This document shows, in pieces, positions 38,204 through 47,031 of a stretch of DNA of 64,000 nt (position 1 is its first letter; each line of letters starts with the position of its first letter). The position numbers and the translations under genes were made by a program. The DNA lies in contig CAVUQS010000011.1 of NCBI GenBank assembly GCA_963743705.1, positions 434,001-498,000 of the forward strand, in the 5' to 3' direction. The notes beneath the pieces were generated by a model that was given only the letters and a program-made list of their open reading frames with translations, did not search any database and was not told the origin of the DNA. The stretch comes from PALSA-243 sp963743705. GTDB lineage: Bacteria > Acidobacteriota > Terriglobia > Bryobacterales > Bryobacteraceae.

Positions 38204-39585
38204 GCGGCGGCCGCCCGCTCTCGAATCGCTTCGGCAAAGGCTTCATCGAGCACGCCGCAGCTTTCCTCGATCGCATCCGCCGTAATGACCAAAGGTGGGC
38301 AAATCTTCAGCGTGGCCATGCCGAAACCAACCGGCGCGAACATCAACACGCCTTTTTCCATCGAGCGGCGGACGACATCGAACGCGAGGGCGCTATCCGG
38401 CTCCGTGGTTCCGGGACGCACGCACGCGAGGCCCGCCACCAGGCCCTTACCCGCCACACATCCGATCTGCCGGTGCCGCCCGGCCAGTTCATGCAGCCTG
38501 CGGAATAAGATCGCGCCCATCTCGGCCGCGCGTTCGGCCAGCCGCTCGTTGACAATCAGATCGATCGACGCCAGCGCCGCGGCGCAGCACACCGGATTTC
38601 CCGCGTGGCTCGACGTCATGCTTAACGGCGGATGCAGATCGAGCACATCCGCGCGGCCCGCAACCGCAGAAAGCGGCAGCGAGCTGGAAATTCCTTTGCC
38701 GAAGACGGCTAAGTCCGGCGTAATGCCGTAATGCTCGAAGCCCCAGAGCTTGCCCGTGCGTCCGAACCCGGCCTGGATTTCGTCGCAGACCAGCAGCGCC
38801 TTCTTGCCGGTACACCACGCGCGCAGCGCCCGCACATACTCCGGCGGCGCGAAGGCCGAACTGCCGCCCTGATAAGTCTCCATCACCACGCCCGCGACGG
38901 TTTGCGGCTCGACGCCTTGTTCGCGTAGCGCGCGCTCGAAACTTTCAAATGAGGTGTCGCGGGTGCGGAAGCCGTCAGGGAAGGGAACTTGCGCGAAGCC
39001 GGGGTCGGGATTGACGATCCACTCTTTTAACTCGGGAATTCCGCCGGTTTGTTGCGCGCCCATGGTGCGCCCGTGGAACGCTTTCTCGAACGATACGATG
39101 AGGTGCTTGGAACGCCCGCCGCCTTTTACGCCGAAGGTGCGGCATAACTTCACGGCGCACTCGATGGCTTCCGATCCGGTCGAATAGAGAAAAATTTTCT
39201 TCAGCGGCGCCGGAAGAATGTCCACCAGCCGCGCCGTCAGTTTGGCGCGCGGCTCGTTGGCGAATGAAAAGGTGGTGAGCAGATGCGCCTGGGCTTGCTG
39301 CACGATGGCGTCGACGATTTCCTTACGCCCGTGTCCCGCATTCGCAATGAGCACGCCGGACGACCAATCGATCCAGCAATTGCCCCAAGCGTCGAACACT
39401 TGAAAGCCCTCGGCGCGATGCCAAAATACCGGCGGCTGCCCCTGCATAGCGCGCGGTTCCGTACGAAACAGTTCCTCGAACAGCGGCACAGACTCCGGAA
39501 CTGGCAATGAGGTTGCTATCTTCCGATATCTGGTCTCGACGCGCGGCACCGAACGAGGTAATAAGTTCGTAAAATCTTCTGCCAT
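38200..39585 (-). CDS. Class III PLP-dependent aminotransferase
   Basis: A 461-residue aminotransferase of the ornithine/4-aminobutyrate type. It shows GNCWIDWSSGVLIANAGHG, FLYSTGSEAIECAVKLCR, VSFEKAFHGRTMGAQQTGG, LLVCDEIQAGFGRTG (PLP-contacting Asp) and LAVFGKGISSSLPLSAV, with the Schiff-base Lys in GKGIS. The substrate cannot be fixed from sequence. It is coupled by a 4-nt overlap to the Gfo/Idh gene, which suggests amino-sugar or polyol-amine metabolism (inference). Start 39585 is chosen because longer forms would overlap the divergent cytochrome gene, whose start is only 41 bp away. Confidence 0.87.
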   Translation of the reverse strand: MAEDFTNLLPRSVPRVETRYRKIATSLPVPESVPLFEELFRTEPRAMQGQPPVFWHRAEGFQVFDAWGNCWIDWSSGVLIANAGHGRKEIVDAIVQQAQAHLLTTFSFANEPRAKLTARLVDILPAPLKKIFLYSTGSEAIECAVKLCRTFGVKGGGRSKHLIVSFEKAFHGRTMGAQQTGGIPELKEWIVNPDPGFAQVPFPDGFRTRDTSFESFERALREQGVEPQTVAGVVMETYQGGSSAFAPPEYVRALRAWCTGKKALLVCDEIQAGFGRTGKLWGFEHYGITPDLAVFGKGISSSLPLSAVAGRADVLDLHPPLSMTSSHAGNPVCCAAALASIDLIVNERLAERAAEMGAILFRRLHELAGRHRQIGCVAGKGLVAGLACVRPGTTEPDSALAFDVVRRSMEKGVLMFAPVGFGMATLKICPPLVITADAIEESCGVLDEAFAEAIRERAAAA

Positions 39586-39625
39586 AAGCCGGATCGGAAA
39601 ACAGCCTCCGTTATCATCATTGAGT

Positions 39626-40561
39626 ATGGCACGCGCCATTCCTAAGCTGTTGCTGTCATTGTTGTGTGCCGTCGCCGCTGCGCAGACGCAGAACACATCG
39701 TCTGCCGCCGCCGGATATGTGGGCAGCGACGTTTGTAAGACTTGCCATGCCAATATCTGGACCAATTTCTATAAGAATCCGCACTTCAAAAGCATCGCGA
39801 TGGGCAAGACGCCGCCCGACCGCACTGGTTGCGAAGGTTGCCATGGACCGGCAAAAGCGCACGTAGAAGCGGGCGGCGGCAAAATGACCATCCCGCACGC
39901 GTTCTCGGTGATGCAGCCGGGCGCGGTGCTGGAAGATTGCCTTACCTGTCACGCCAAGGATCTGAGCAAGCCGAATATCCAACGCTCCGAACACACGTTG
40001 AACGGTATCGCCTGCACGAGTTGCCACTCCATCCATCACTCCGCCACGCCCAAGTTTCTGCTGGCGAAGAAGCAGAACGAAATGTGCTACGGATGCCATG
40101 CCGATATCCGCGCCAAATTCGAGATGCCCTCGCACCACCGCGTGAACGAAGGCTTCATGCAGTGCACCGATTGCCACAATCCGCACGGCGGTTTCGCGGC
40201 TACCACGGGCATGGCGACGCGCCCCACGATGCTGCTGCGTTCGGATCAAAACGGCCCGCCCTGCCTGAATTGCCACATCGATAAGCGCGGCCCATTCATC
40301 TTCGAGCACCCCAGCGTGGCCGTTGAAGGTTGCGGGATGTGCCACAACCCGCACGGCTCGACGAATGCCAAGCTGCTCATCCGGCCGGTGGTCTTCACTA
40401 TTTGCCTGGAGTGTCACAACGGGGGCGGCACCGGCACGCGCGACAATGGCGTCGATCTCCAAACCGCGCGCCATAACATGCTCGATCCGAAATTCCAGCG
40501 ATGCACTGTGTGTCATGTGCGCATACACGGGTCGAACGCGGATCCCTTTTTCCTGAGGTGA
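39626..40561 (+). CDS. Secreted decaheme c-type cytochrome (MtrA/DmsE-like)
   Basis: A 311-residue periplasmic cytochrome. A signal peptide (LLLSLLCAVAAAQT) is followed by exactly ten CXXCH haem-binding motifs: CKTCH, CEGCH, CLTCH, CTSCH, CYGCH, CTDCH, CLNCH, CGMCH, CLECH and CTVCH. Number, length and spacing match MtrA/DmsE-type decahemes, which sit inside an MtrB-type barrel and carry electrons across the outer membrane. The next gene, 5 bp downstream, encodes such a barrel. The ATG at 39626 is used; a TTG two codons earlier is possible. No outer-surface MtrC/OmcA-type gene is seen nearby. Confidence 0.88.
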   Translation: MARAIPKLLLSLLCAVAAAQTQNTSSAAAGYVGSDVCKTCHANIWTNFYKNPHFKSIAMGKTPPDRTGCEGCHGPAKAHVEAGGGKMTIPHAFSVMQPGAVLEDCLTCHAKDLSKPNIQRSEHTLNGIACTSCHSIHHSATPKFLLAKKQNEMCYGCHADIRAKFEMPSHHRVNEGFMQCTDCHNPHGGFAATTGMATRPTMLLRSDQNGPPCLNCHIDKRGPFIFEHPSVAVEGCGMCHNPHGSTNAKLLIRPVVFTICLECHNGGGTGTRDNGVDLQTARHNMLDPKFQRCTVCHVRIHGSNADPFFLR

Positions 40562-40565
40562 CGCC

Positions 40566-42653
40566 ATGAAGCGAACGACTCTATTCTTCGCCCTCTCTTG
40601 CGCCGCCTGGGCTCAACAGGTAGTGGCCCCCACGCCGGACCAGGTAGGTCCGCCGCGCGGCCAGGACGTAGGGAATTACAACATCACTCAATCATTTGAG
40701 ACTGGTTATCGCTTCTCTTTGGTGTCGGGCGATGTGGGCGCGTACAAGAGCGACGTGAATTACGGCAACGGCATCCGCCTGCTGGGCAGCAGTCTCTCGG
40801 TCAACTCGAAAGATGGCCACGGAACATATTTCGACGAGATTCTGCTCAACACGCTCGGGCTGGGGAACGATCCGTATCAATCCGTGACGCTGCGCGTACA
40901 GAAGAATGGCCTCTACCAATACAACTTCACTTGGCGGCTCGACGATTACGTCAACCCGGGCCTGACGGTGGCCGCGGGCGAGCACTACATGAACACGACG
41001 CGGGTCCTGCAGGATCAGGATTTGATCTTGCTGCCGCAATCGAAGATCCGCTTCCACCTGGGTTATAGCCGCAATTCGGACAATGGCCCCGCGCTTTCCA
41101 CCGCGCAGGAATTCAACACCAGCGGAGAGGCGTTCCCGGTGTTCCTGAACGTGAAGCAGCTATATAACGAATTCCGTCTGGGCGTGGACGGCGATTTTGC
41201 CGGCTTCCGCTTCAGCCTGCTGCACCGCTGGGAAGACTACAAGGACGATTCGCCTTACACTTCCGCCGGTCAATTCGCGGCGCTGAATCCGAACGATTCC
41301 ACCGTCTTGCAGCAATTCCTGCGCCCCGAACGTCTGCATGGAAGTACTCCGGCATGGCTCGGCAATATATTCACGCGGCGCAAATTGTGGGGACTCAACG
41401 CGCGAATTTCCTATCTCAAGGGCACTGGCGATTTCAATCTCAACGAATTCGCCGGCGGCATCGGGCAATTTGGAACGCCGGTTACGCGGCAGATCGTGGT
41501 CAGCAGCTCGGGCGAGCGGCCCGATTTCATCGGCGATCTCAACCTGAGTTTCTTTCCCACCGAGCACCTTACGGTCTCCAACTACACTTACATCAACAGC
41601 AATCGCATGGAAGGCGATTCCGTTTATTCGGAAGTGAACACAGGACTGAATCTCGGAACCTCCCTCAATTTCCAGTACCTGGGCATTCGCACCGTCTTGA
41701 ATTCTACCGATGTCGATTACCGCATCAATAAGTGGCTTGGCGCCTATGGAGGCTATCACTACTCCGATCGCCTGGTACGCACTATTCAAGGCGCCGGGGC
41801 GTTCCAACAGCCCGATACCTTCGGCCAAAACACTTACGATGTCGTCAACATCCAGCAGGAGGGCGTCTTCGGCGTCCGCGTCCGCCCGGTTCAGGCGCTA
41901 ACCATCAATCTGGAAGGCGACATCGATCGCGACAATCACCCGCTGACGCCACAGAGCCCGGCGCACTTCCAGACGCTTAACGGGCGCGTGGGATACCGGC
42001 TCAAGAAGCTACAGCTTTCGGCGCAGTACAAGGAAGTCTACAACACCAATCCGCAATTCGGATTTTTGGTCGCGAGCTCCCACGCGCGCAATTACAATGC
42101 GAACGCATCCTGGGCGCCGAAGGGTTGGTTCACCCTCGACGCCAGTTACTCGCAGCAGCACGTGGATAACACCTCGTTCCTGGCGTTCTTTTCCGGCGTG
42201 ACTCGCCCGGTAATCACCAGTTATCAATCGCAGCTGACTTACCTGAGCAATATCCACTCCGGTAACCTGGGCGTCAGGTTTGAGCTTGGACGGCGCGCGG
42301 ATTTATATGTCGGCTACAGCATCGTGAAAGATACCGGCGATGGGCGTTCGGCGCCATCGCCCACCGTGAGCAGCATCCCGATGGGCCAGATCGGTGGCCC
42401 GATCGTGACCGGAGGTGATCAGGCTGGCCTCCCGGTCTCTACCAACCCCACCACATCGCTGCTGCAATCCGTGCAGACCTTTCCACTCACTTACCAATCG
42501 CCGCTCGCCCGTTTTTCGTACAAGATTTCGCCCAAGGTGCGATGGAATGCCGGCTGGCAATACTACGATTACAGCGAGCAATTCCATATCTTCGGCTTCA
42601 ATCAGAACTTCCACGCGAATACCGGTTACTCGAGTATTCTCTGGTCGTTTTGA
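40566..42653 (+). CDS. MtrB/PioB-like outer-membrane beta-barrel protein
   Basis: A 695-residue outer-membrane protein. A signal peptide (MKRTTLFFALSCAAWAQ) is followed by long stretches of alternating polar and aromatic residues typical of a roughly 26- to 28-strand barrel, ending in aromatic Phe (SSILWSF). Placement directly after a decaheme cytochrome, overall length and features such as GNYNITQSFETGYRF fit the MtrB/PioB decaheme-associated porin family. The CXXC motif of Shewanella MtrB is absent. A GAGGTGA ribosome site overlaps the cytochrome stop. The last 28 bp overlap the converging MATE gene. Confidence 0.8.
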   Translation: MKRTTLFFALSCAAWAQQVVAPTPDQVGPPRGQDVGNYNITQSFETGYRFSLVSGDVGAYKSDVNYGNGIRLLGSSLSVNSKDGHGTYFDEILLNTLGLGNDPYQSVTLRVQKNGLYQYNFTWRLDDYVNPGLTVAAGEHYMNTTRVLQDQDLILLPQSKIRFHLGYSRNSDNGPALSTAQEFNTSGEAFPVFLNVKQLYNEFRLGVDGDFAGFRFSLLHRWEDYKDDSPYTSAGQFAALNPNDSTVLQQFLRPERLHGSTPAWLGNIFTRRKLWGLNARISYLKGTGDFNLNEFAGGIGQFGTPVTRQIVVSSSGERPDFIGDLNLSFFPTEHLTVSNYTYINSNRMEGDSVYSEVNTGLNLGTSLNFQYLGIRTVLNSTDVDYRINKWLGAYGGYHYSDRLVRTIQGAGAFQQPDTFGQNTYDVVNIQQEGVFGVRVRPVQALTINLEGDIDRDNHPLTPQSPAHFQTLNGRVGYRLKKLQLSAQYKEVYNTNPQFGFLVASSHARNYNANASWAPKGWFTLDASYSQQHVDNTSFLAFFSGVTRPVITSYQSQLTYLSNIHSGNLGVRFELGRRADLYVGYSIVKDTGDGRSAPSPTVSSIPMGQIGGPIVTGGDQAGLPVSTNPTTSLLQSVQTFPLTYQSPLARFSYKISPKVRWNAGWQYYDYSEQFHIFGFNQNFHANTGYSSILWSF

Positions 42654-43975
42654 ATCTGCCGGATGGCGCGCCACCAAACCATCAGTAACGCCGCGCCGAT
42701 CAGGATCAGCGCAGCCGTCAATCCCACCCAGATTCCGGCTGCTCCCCAATGCAGAGTGAAGCAAAGCGCGTAGCCCGCGGGCACGCCCACCGCCCAATAA
42801 CCCAACAGATGCGCGATCATCGGCGAGCGCGTGTCGCCCAGGCCACGCAGCGCGCCGGTGGCCACGATCTGGAAGCCATCGAATAACTCAAAGAATGCCG
42901 CGATGCGCAGCAGCAGCGCGCCCATCGCGACCACCGCCGGATCGGGGATGAACGCCCTCACGATCGCGCCCGGCGCCAGCAGCATTGCCGCTGCGCACGC
43001 GCCCATAAACGTGGTGGAGAGCAACAAGCCGGTCCATCCCGCCGCCGACGCGCCCGCGAAATCCCGGCGGCCGATCGCCTGGCCCACCCGCACCGCCGCC
43101 GCCGAGCTGATCCCGAGTGGAACCATGAAATTGGTGGCGATCACTTGGACCGCGATGCTGTGCGCCGCCAGCGAAGCCTCGTCCAGCCGCGCCGCCCACA
43201 CCGTCACCAGCCCGAACACCGACCCTTCAAACAGCATTTGCAGCGCCGCCGGAATGCCGAGACTCACTAGTTGCCGTATACGCGCCAAATCGGGCAACCA
43301 CGACACCTGAAACAACAGATATCCCGATTTCCGTTCGTGCCACAACACCGCAGCCGCGCCAATCGCCATCATGGCGACGCGCGAAATGGTCGTCGACCAA
43401 CCCGAGCCGACCAAACCCATCGCCGGCGCGCCCCAGTGTCCAAACATGAACGCCCAATTGCCCGCGATGTTCAGTAGATTTCCCGCGATCATCGCCGCCA
43501 GCAGTGGCTTCACCACGTTCGCCGCCTGCAGGTATCGCCGGAATGCCGCAAACAGAAGCAGCGATGGAATGCCCCACAAGAGAGCTTTCAGATAGGGCTC
43601 AAACTGCACAAACACGGCAGGATTCGCCCCCGCCGCGCCCACCACTGGGATCAATGCCAGCAGAATTGCGGTTACGGGCAGTGAAACCGCCACGCTCAGC
43701 CAGACGCCACTCACCAGGCTGCGCCGGCAATCGAGGGAATCGCCTGCGCCGAACGCCTGCGCCACCAGCGTATCCATGCCCAGCAGCATTCCGGTGCCGC
43801 ACACCGCGATGGGATAGAAAAGCATGTTGCCCAGCGTGCCCGCGCCCACCGCAGTAGCGTTCAAGCGGCCGGCCATGATGGTGTCCACCACGCCCATCAC
43901 CATCCAGCCGAGCTCGGCGACTGCGAGCGGCGCCGCGAGCCGCAACATCGGCCCGATTTCCTTGCGGATGCTCAC
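42626..43975 (-). CDS. MATE-family multidrug/Na+ efflux transporter
   Basis: A 449-residue inner-membrane transporter with about 12 helices. The MATE signature LAAPLAVAELGWMVMGVVDTIMAGRL lies in the first helix region, with LGMDTLVAQAFGAGD soon after. A repeated half (IGISSAAAVRVGQAIG-like sequence) follows in the second bundle. It exports cationic drugs or metabolites in exchange for Na+ or H+. It starts with GTG overlapping the xerC stop (GTGA), so it belongs to the trmFO-xerC run. Its 3' end overlaps the MtrB-like gene on the other strand. Confidence 0.88.
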   Translation of the reverse strand: MSIRKEIGPMLRLAAPLAVAELGWMVMGVVDTIMAGRLNATAVGAGTLGNMLFYPIAVCGTGMLLGMDTLVAQAFGAGDSLDCRRSLVSGVWLSVAVSLPVTAILLALIPVVGAAGANPAVFVQFEPYLKALLWGIPSLLLFAAFRRYLQAANVVKPLLAAMIAGNLLNIAGNWAFMFGHWGAPAMGLVGSGWSTTISRVAMMAIGAAAVLWHERKSGYLLFQVSWLPDLARIRQLVSLGIPAALQMLFEGSVFGLVTVWAARLDEASLAAHSIAVQVIATNFMVPLGISSAAAVRVGQAIGRRDFAGASAAGWTGLLLSTTFMGACAAAMLLAPGAIVRAFIPDPAVVAMGALLLRIAAFFELFDGFQIVATGALRGLGDTRSPMIAHLLGYWAVGVPAGYALCFTLHWGAAGIWVGLTAALILIGAALLMVWWRAIRQIQNDQRILE

Positions 43976-44889
43976 CGGGCATTGCCCTTGGGGTGGGCCT
44001 TGGGATGAGCCTTGTCGTAAACCGCCATCAGGTCCGTCAACGCCACTTGGGTATATTTCTGCGTGGTCGAAAGGCGCGCGTGCCCTAACAGTTCCTGGAT
44101 GGCGCGCAGATCGGCGCCGGCCGCGAGCAAGTGCGTGGCGTAGGCGTGGCGAAAACTGTGCGGATGAATCGAAGGATCGTCCGCCAGCGCCGTGGCGTAG
44201 AGCTTCACGATGCCGTGGATGCCGCGGACGCTGAGCCTGCGCTCGCGATGGTTCAGGAACACCGCGCGTTCGTTGCGAACGATCGGCCGCTCGTTCAAGT
44301 AGCGTTCCAATGCTTCAGTGGTCTTACCCGGCAGTGGAATCTGGCGCTCCTTGCGGCCCTTGCCGCGCACGCGAATCCAGCCCTCGGAGCGGTCGAGATC
44401 GTCGAGGTCGAGCCCCGCCAACTCGCTCACGCGGACGCCGCAGCCGTAGAGCAGCTCGAACATAGCGCGGTCGCGCGACGGGTAGGGTCTCTCCAGCCGG
44501 TTCGCCGCCACCCCGTCGATCAACGCGTTGGTCTGCTCGGCCGTCATGACTTCCGGCAGTTTCTTCGGCGCTTTGGGCGTGCGCGCCAGCCGCGCCACGT
44601 TCACTTCAATCACGCCCTCGCGCATCATGAACTGGAACAGGCTGCGCACCGCCGCCAGCTTGCGTTGAATACTGGAAGCGTTCAAGTCGCGCTTATAGAG
44701 CGACGCCATCCACTCGCGCAGCAGCAGGGAATCGACGGCGCGCGGCGCTGGCGGATCGAGATCCGGCGGCGACAGGTATTCGAGAAACTGCGCCAGATCG
44801 CTGGCGTACGCGGCGACGGTGTGCTCCGATGCGCCTTCGCGCGTCAGGTTGGAGATGTACGCGTCGATTTGCCGCGCCAACTCAGACAT
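43972..44889 (-). CDS. xerC: Tyrosine recombinase XerC
   Basis: A 305-residue site-specific recombinase for chromosome-dimer resolution. The N-terminal SAM-like core-binding domain (about 1-90) precedes the catalytic domain with the full set: Arg in GCGVRVSELAGL, Lys in RVRGKGRKERQIP, HSFRHAYATH, LGHARLSTTQKYTQV with the nucleophile Tyr. The C-terminal tail is basic (AHPKAHPKGNAR). The start at 44889 (MSELARQID) overlaps the trmFO stop by 8 bp; upstream extension runs into trmFO in a wrong frame. The trmFO-xerC order is common in bacteria, which favours the housekeeping enzyme over an integrase. Confidence 0.92.
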   Translation of the reverse strand: MSELARQIDAYISNLTREGASEHTVAAYASDLAQFLEYLSPPDLDPPAPRAVDSLLLREWMASLYKRDLNASSIQRKLAAVRSLFQFMMREGVIEVNVARLARTPKAPKKLPEVMTAEQTNALIDGVAANRLERPYPSRDRAMFELLYGCGVRVSELAGLDLDDLDRSEGWIRVRGKGRKERQIPLPGKTTEALERYLNERPIVRNERAVFLNHRERRLSVRGIHGIVKLYATALADDPSIHPHSFRHAYATHLLAAGADLRAIQELLGHARLSTTQKYTQVALTDLMAVYDKAHPKAHPKGNAR

Positions 44890-46219
44890 GGGCGTAGAGG
44901 TAGGAATTGAGCGCCTCTTGCGCGCGCCGGCACACCTCGGCATGCCGCGCTTTTTTGTCGCGCCGCAGCCGAAGGCGAGTCGCTTCATCGAGCTGCGGCA
45001 ACAGGTCGAACGTGATGTTGGCGGGCTGATAGTCGTTCGCGTCCGCGCCCGCAATATAATGGCACAGCGATCCCAACGCGGTCTCGCGCGGCAGCGCGCG
45101 CGGCGTTTCTCCTTGCGCCAACGCAGCGGCATGCATGCCCGCCATCAGCCCCGTCGCGATGGATTCCACGTATCCTTCGACGCCCGAAATCTGACCCGCG
45201 AAGAATACTTCCGGGCGCGAGCGAAGCTGCAGCGACGGCGTCAGCAGGGCCGGGGCATTGATATAGGTGTTGCGATGAATCTGGCCGTAGCGCAGAAATT
45301 CCGCGCGTTCCAGGCCGGGAATCAGCCGCAGCACGCGCTGTTGCTCACCGAAGCGCATGTGATTTTGAAATCCAACCAGATTGAAGCTCTGCGCGCGCAG
45401 ATTTTCCTGCCGCAGTTGCACCACGGCGTAAGGCCGCTTGCCGGTGCGCGGATCGTTCAAGCCCATGGGCTTCATCGGTCCGAAGCGCAACGTGTCGCGT
45501 CCGCGCCGCGCAATCTCTTCAATGGGCAAACACGCTTCGAAGTAGCAAACCGAATCCTCAGTAATATGCGCCGGAACGCTTTGCGCGGCCAGCAACTCGT
45601 CGACGAAACGTTCGTACTGTTCGCGGTCGAGGGGGCAATTCAAATAGTCGTCCGTGCCGTCGGTCGACTTTCCATAACGCGACGCCCAGTAGGCGATGTT
45701 CGTGTCGACCGTCTCTGCGTCCACAATCGGACTGATGCTGTCGTAGAAGAACAACCGCTCTGCGCCGGTCACCTGGGCGATCGACGCAGCCAGCGCATCG
45801 CTGGTCAACGGACCCGTGGCAATAATCACGATGCCATCTTCCGGAACGGAACTCACTTCCTCACGGCGGAGCTCAATCAGCGGGTCGCCTTCGATGGCCG
45901 CCGTTACTTCGGCGGCGAAGACGTCGCGATCAACCGTGAGCGCATGTCCGCCCGGAACGCGCGCTTTCTGCGCGGCGGTGAGCAACAGCGAATCCAGCCG
46001 CCGCAGTTCTTCTTTCAACAGCCAGGGCGCGCTCGATTCCTGCTCAGACTTCAGCGAATTGCTGCACACCAATTCCGCCAGCCGGTCCGTCTGATGCGCC
46101 GGCGTCGGACGCGCCGGGCGCATTTCGTAGAGCGTGACGCGCAAGCCACGGCGCGCCAATTGCCACGCCGCTTCCGTCCCCGCCAGGCCGCCGCCGAGAA
46201 TATGGATGGGGACCGCCAT
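44882..46219 (-). CDS. trmFO: tRNA (uracil-5-)-methyltransferase TrmFO (folate/FAD-dependent)
   Basis: Forms 5-methyluridine at position 54 of tRNA using methylenetetrahydrofolate and FAD. At 445 residues it is full length. The N-terminal FAD motif is IHILGGGLAGTEAAWQLA, followed by LVCSNSLKSE, VPGGHALTVDRD and the family motif FFAGQISGVEGYVESIATG near residue 340. The C-terminal ALGSLCHYI is also typical. Its stop overlaps the xerC start, and it begins 3 bp after the prepilin peptidase stop, so it is part of a long leftward run. Confidence 0.95.
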   Translation of the reverse strand: MAVPIHILGGGLAGTEAAWQLARRGLRVTLYEMRPARPTPAHQTDRLAELVCSNSLKSEQESSAPWLLKEELRRLDSLLLTAAQKARVPGGHALTVDRDVFAAEVTAAIEGDPLIELRREEVSSVPEDGIVIIATGPLTSDALAASIAQVTGAERLFFYDSISPIVDAETVDTNIAYWASRYGKSTDGTDDYLNCPLDREQYERFVDELLAAQSVPAHITEDSVCYFEACLPIEEIARRGRDTLRFGPMKPMGLNDPRTGKRPYAVVQLRQENLRAQSFNLVGFQNHMRFGEQQRVLRLIPGLERAEFLRYGQIHRNTYINAPALLTPSLQLRSRPEVFFAGQISGVEGYVESIATGLMAGMHAAALAQGETPRALPRETALGSLCHYIAGADANDYQPANITFDLLPQLDEATRLRLRRDKKARHAEVCRRAQEALNSYLYAHV

Positions 46220-46221
46220 GC

Positions 46222-47031
46222 TTAGGTCCCCAGAATTTGCTTCTCAAATAGGATCGCCGCGAGCCCCGCCGCGCACAAAAAGCTGCCGAACGGCAGTTCG
46301 TAACTGCCCGCATCCTTGCGCGTCACTTTGATGTACAGGAAACCCAAGACCGAGCCTGCCACCGACCCCATGATCAGCATCGTGAGCGCGCCGCGCAGCC
46401 CCAGGAACGCGCCCGCCATCGCGATCAGCTTCACGTCGCCGAACCCGAGCCCTTCTTTGTGCCGCACTTTTTCGTAGAGCGCGCCGCCCGCCCACAAAAA
46501 GAACGCCGGCACCGCAGCGCCGAACGCGGCCTCTATTACCGAGGCGGCAACGCCTTTCACGTCGAAGCCCATCAGCCACAGCAGCGATTGGCCGATGGTG
46601 TCCGGCGTTGGCACCAAGAGCGCGAACGCCAGCCCGACCACGATGCCGCCCTTGGTGAGTTCATCCGGCAGGATGCGTTCTTCCAAATCCGAAAACAGCA
46701 GCCCCACCAGCAGCGCGCTGAACACGCACATCTTGATTCCGAGCGCCGTGACGCCGTCCACGTAGATGAAGTAGAAGAAGAGCGCGGCGGTCATGAATTC
46801 CACTACCGGATATCGCACGGAAATGATCTGCTCGCAACGCCGGCATCGTCCGCCCAGCAGAACGTAGCTCAACAGCGGCACGTTGTCGTACCAGGAGATC
46901 ATCTTTTCGCACCCGGGGCAGTGCGACCGCGGACGCACCACCGAGAGATCGCGCGGCCAGCGATAAATGCAGACGTTGAGAAAACTGCCGATCAGCAGGC
47001 CGAAGAGAAATGCGAGCGAGGCTTCAATCAT
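46222..47031 (-). CDS. pilD: Type IV prepilin peptidase (A24)
   Basis: A 269-residue polytopic membrane aspartyl protease that cleaves prepilin leaders and may N-methylate the product. The N-terminal domain carries two CXXC pairs (CPGCEKM, CRRCEQ) for zinc. The catalytic Asp residues lie in SDLEERILPDE and GFGDVKLIAM. About seven membrane helices are seen. No pilin genes lie nearby, so its substrates are elsewhere in the genome. Its start overlaps the stop of the upstream glycosyltransferase gene by 4 nt. Confidence 0.92.
   Translation of the reverse strand: MIEASLAFLFGLLIGSFLNVCIYRWPRDLSVVRPRSHCPGCEKMISWYDNVPLLSYVLLGGRCRRCEQIISVRYPVVEFMTAALFFYFIYVDGVTALGIKMCVFSALLVGLLFSDLEERILPDELTKGGIVVGLAFALLVPTPDTIGQSLLWLMGFDVKGVAASVIEAAFGAAVPAFFLWAGGALYEKVRHKEGLGFGDVKLIAMAGAFLGLRGALTMLIMGSVAGSVLGFLYIKVTRKDAGSYELPFGSFLCAAGLAAILFEKQILGT

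Noticed and set aside
43972..44889. Tyrosine recombinase as a phage or island integrase
   Set aside because: Size, motifs and overlap with trmFO fit the housekeeping XerC. No attachment site, phage gene or tRNA lies nearby.
44819..46225. A 468-codon plus-strand frame opposite trmFO
   Set aside because: TrmFO motifs are complete on the minus strand; this frame is Arg/Gln-rich shadow.
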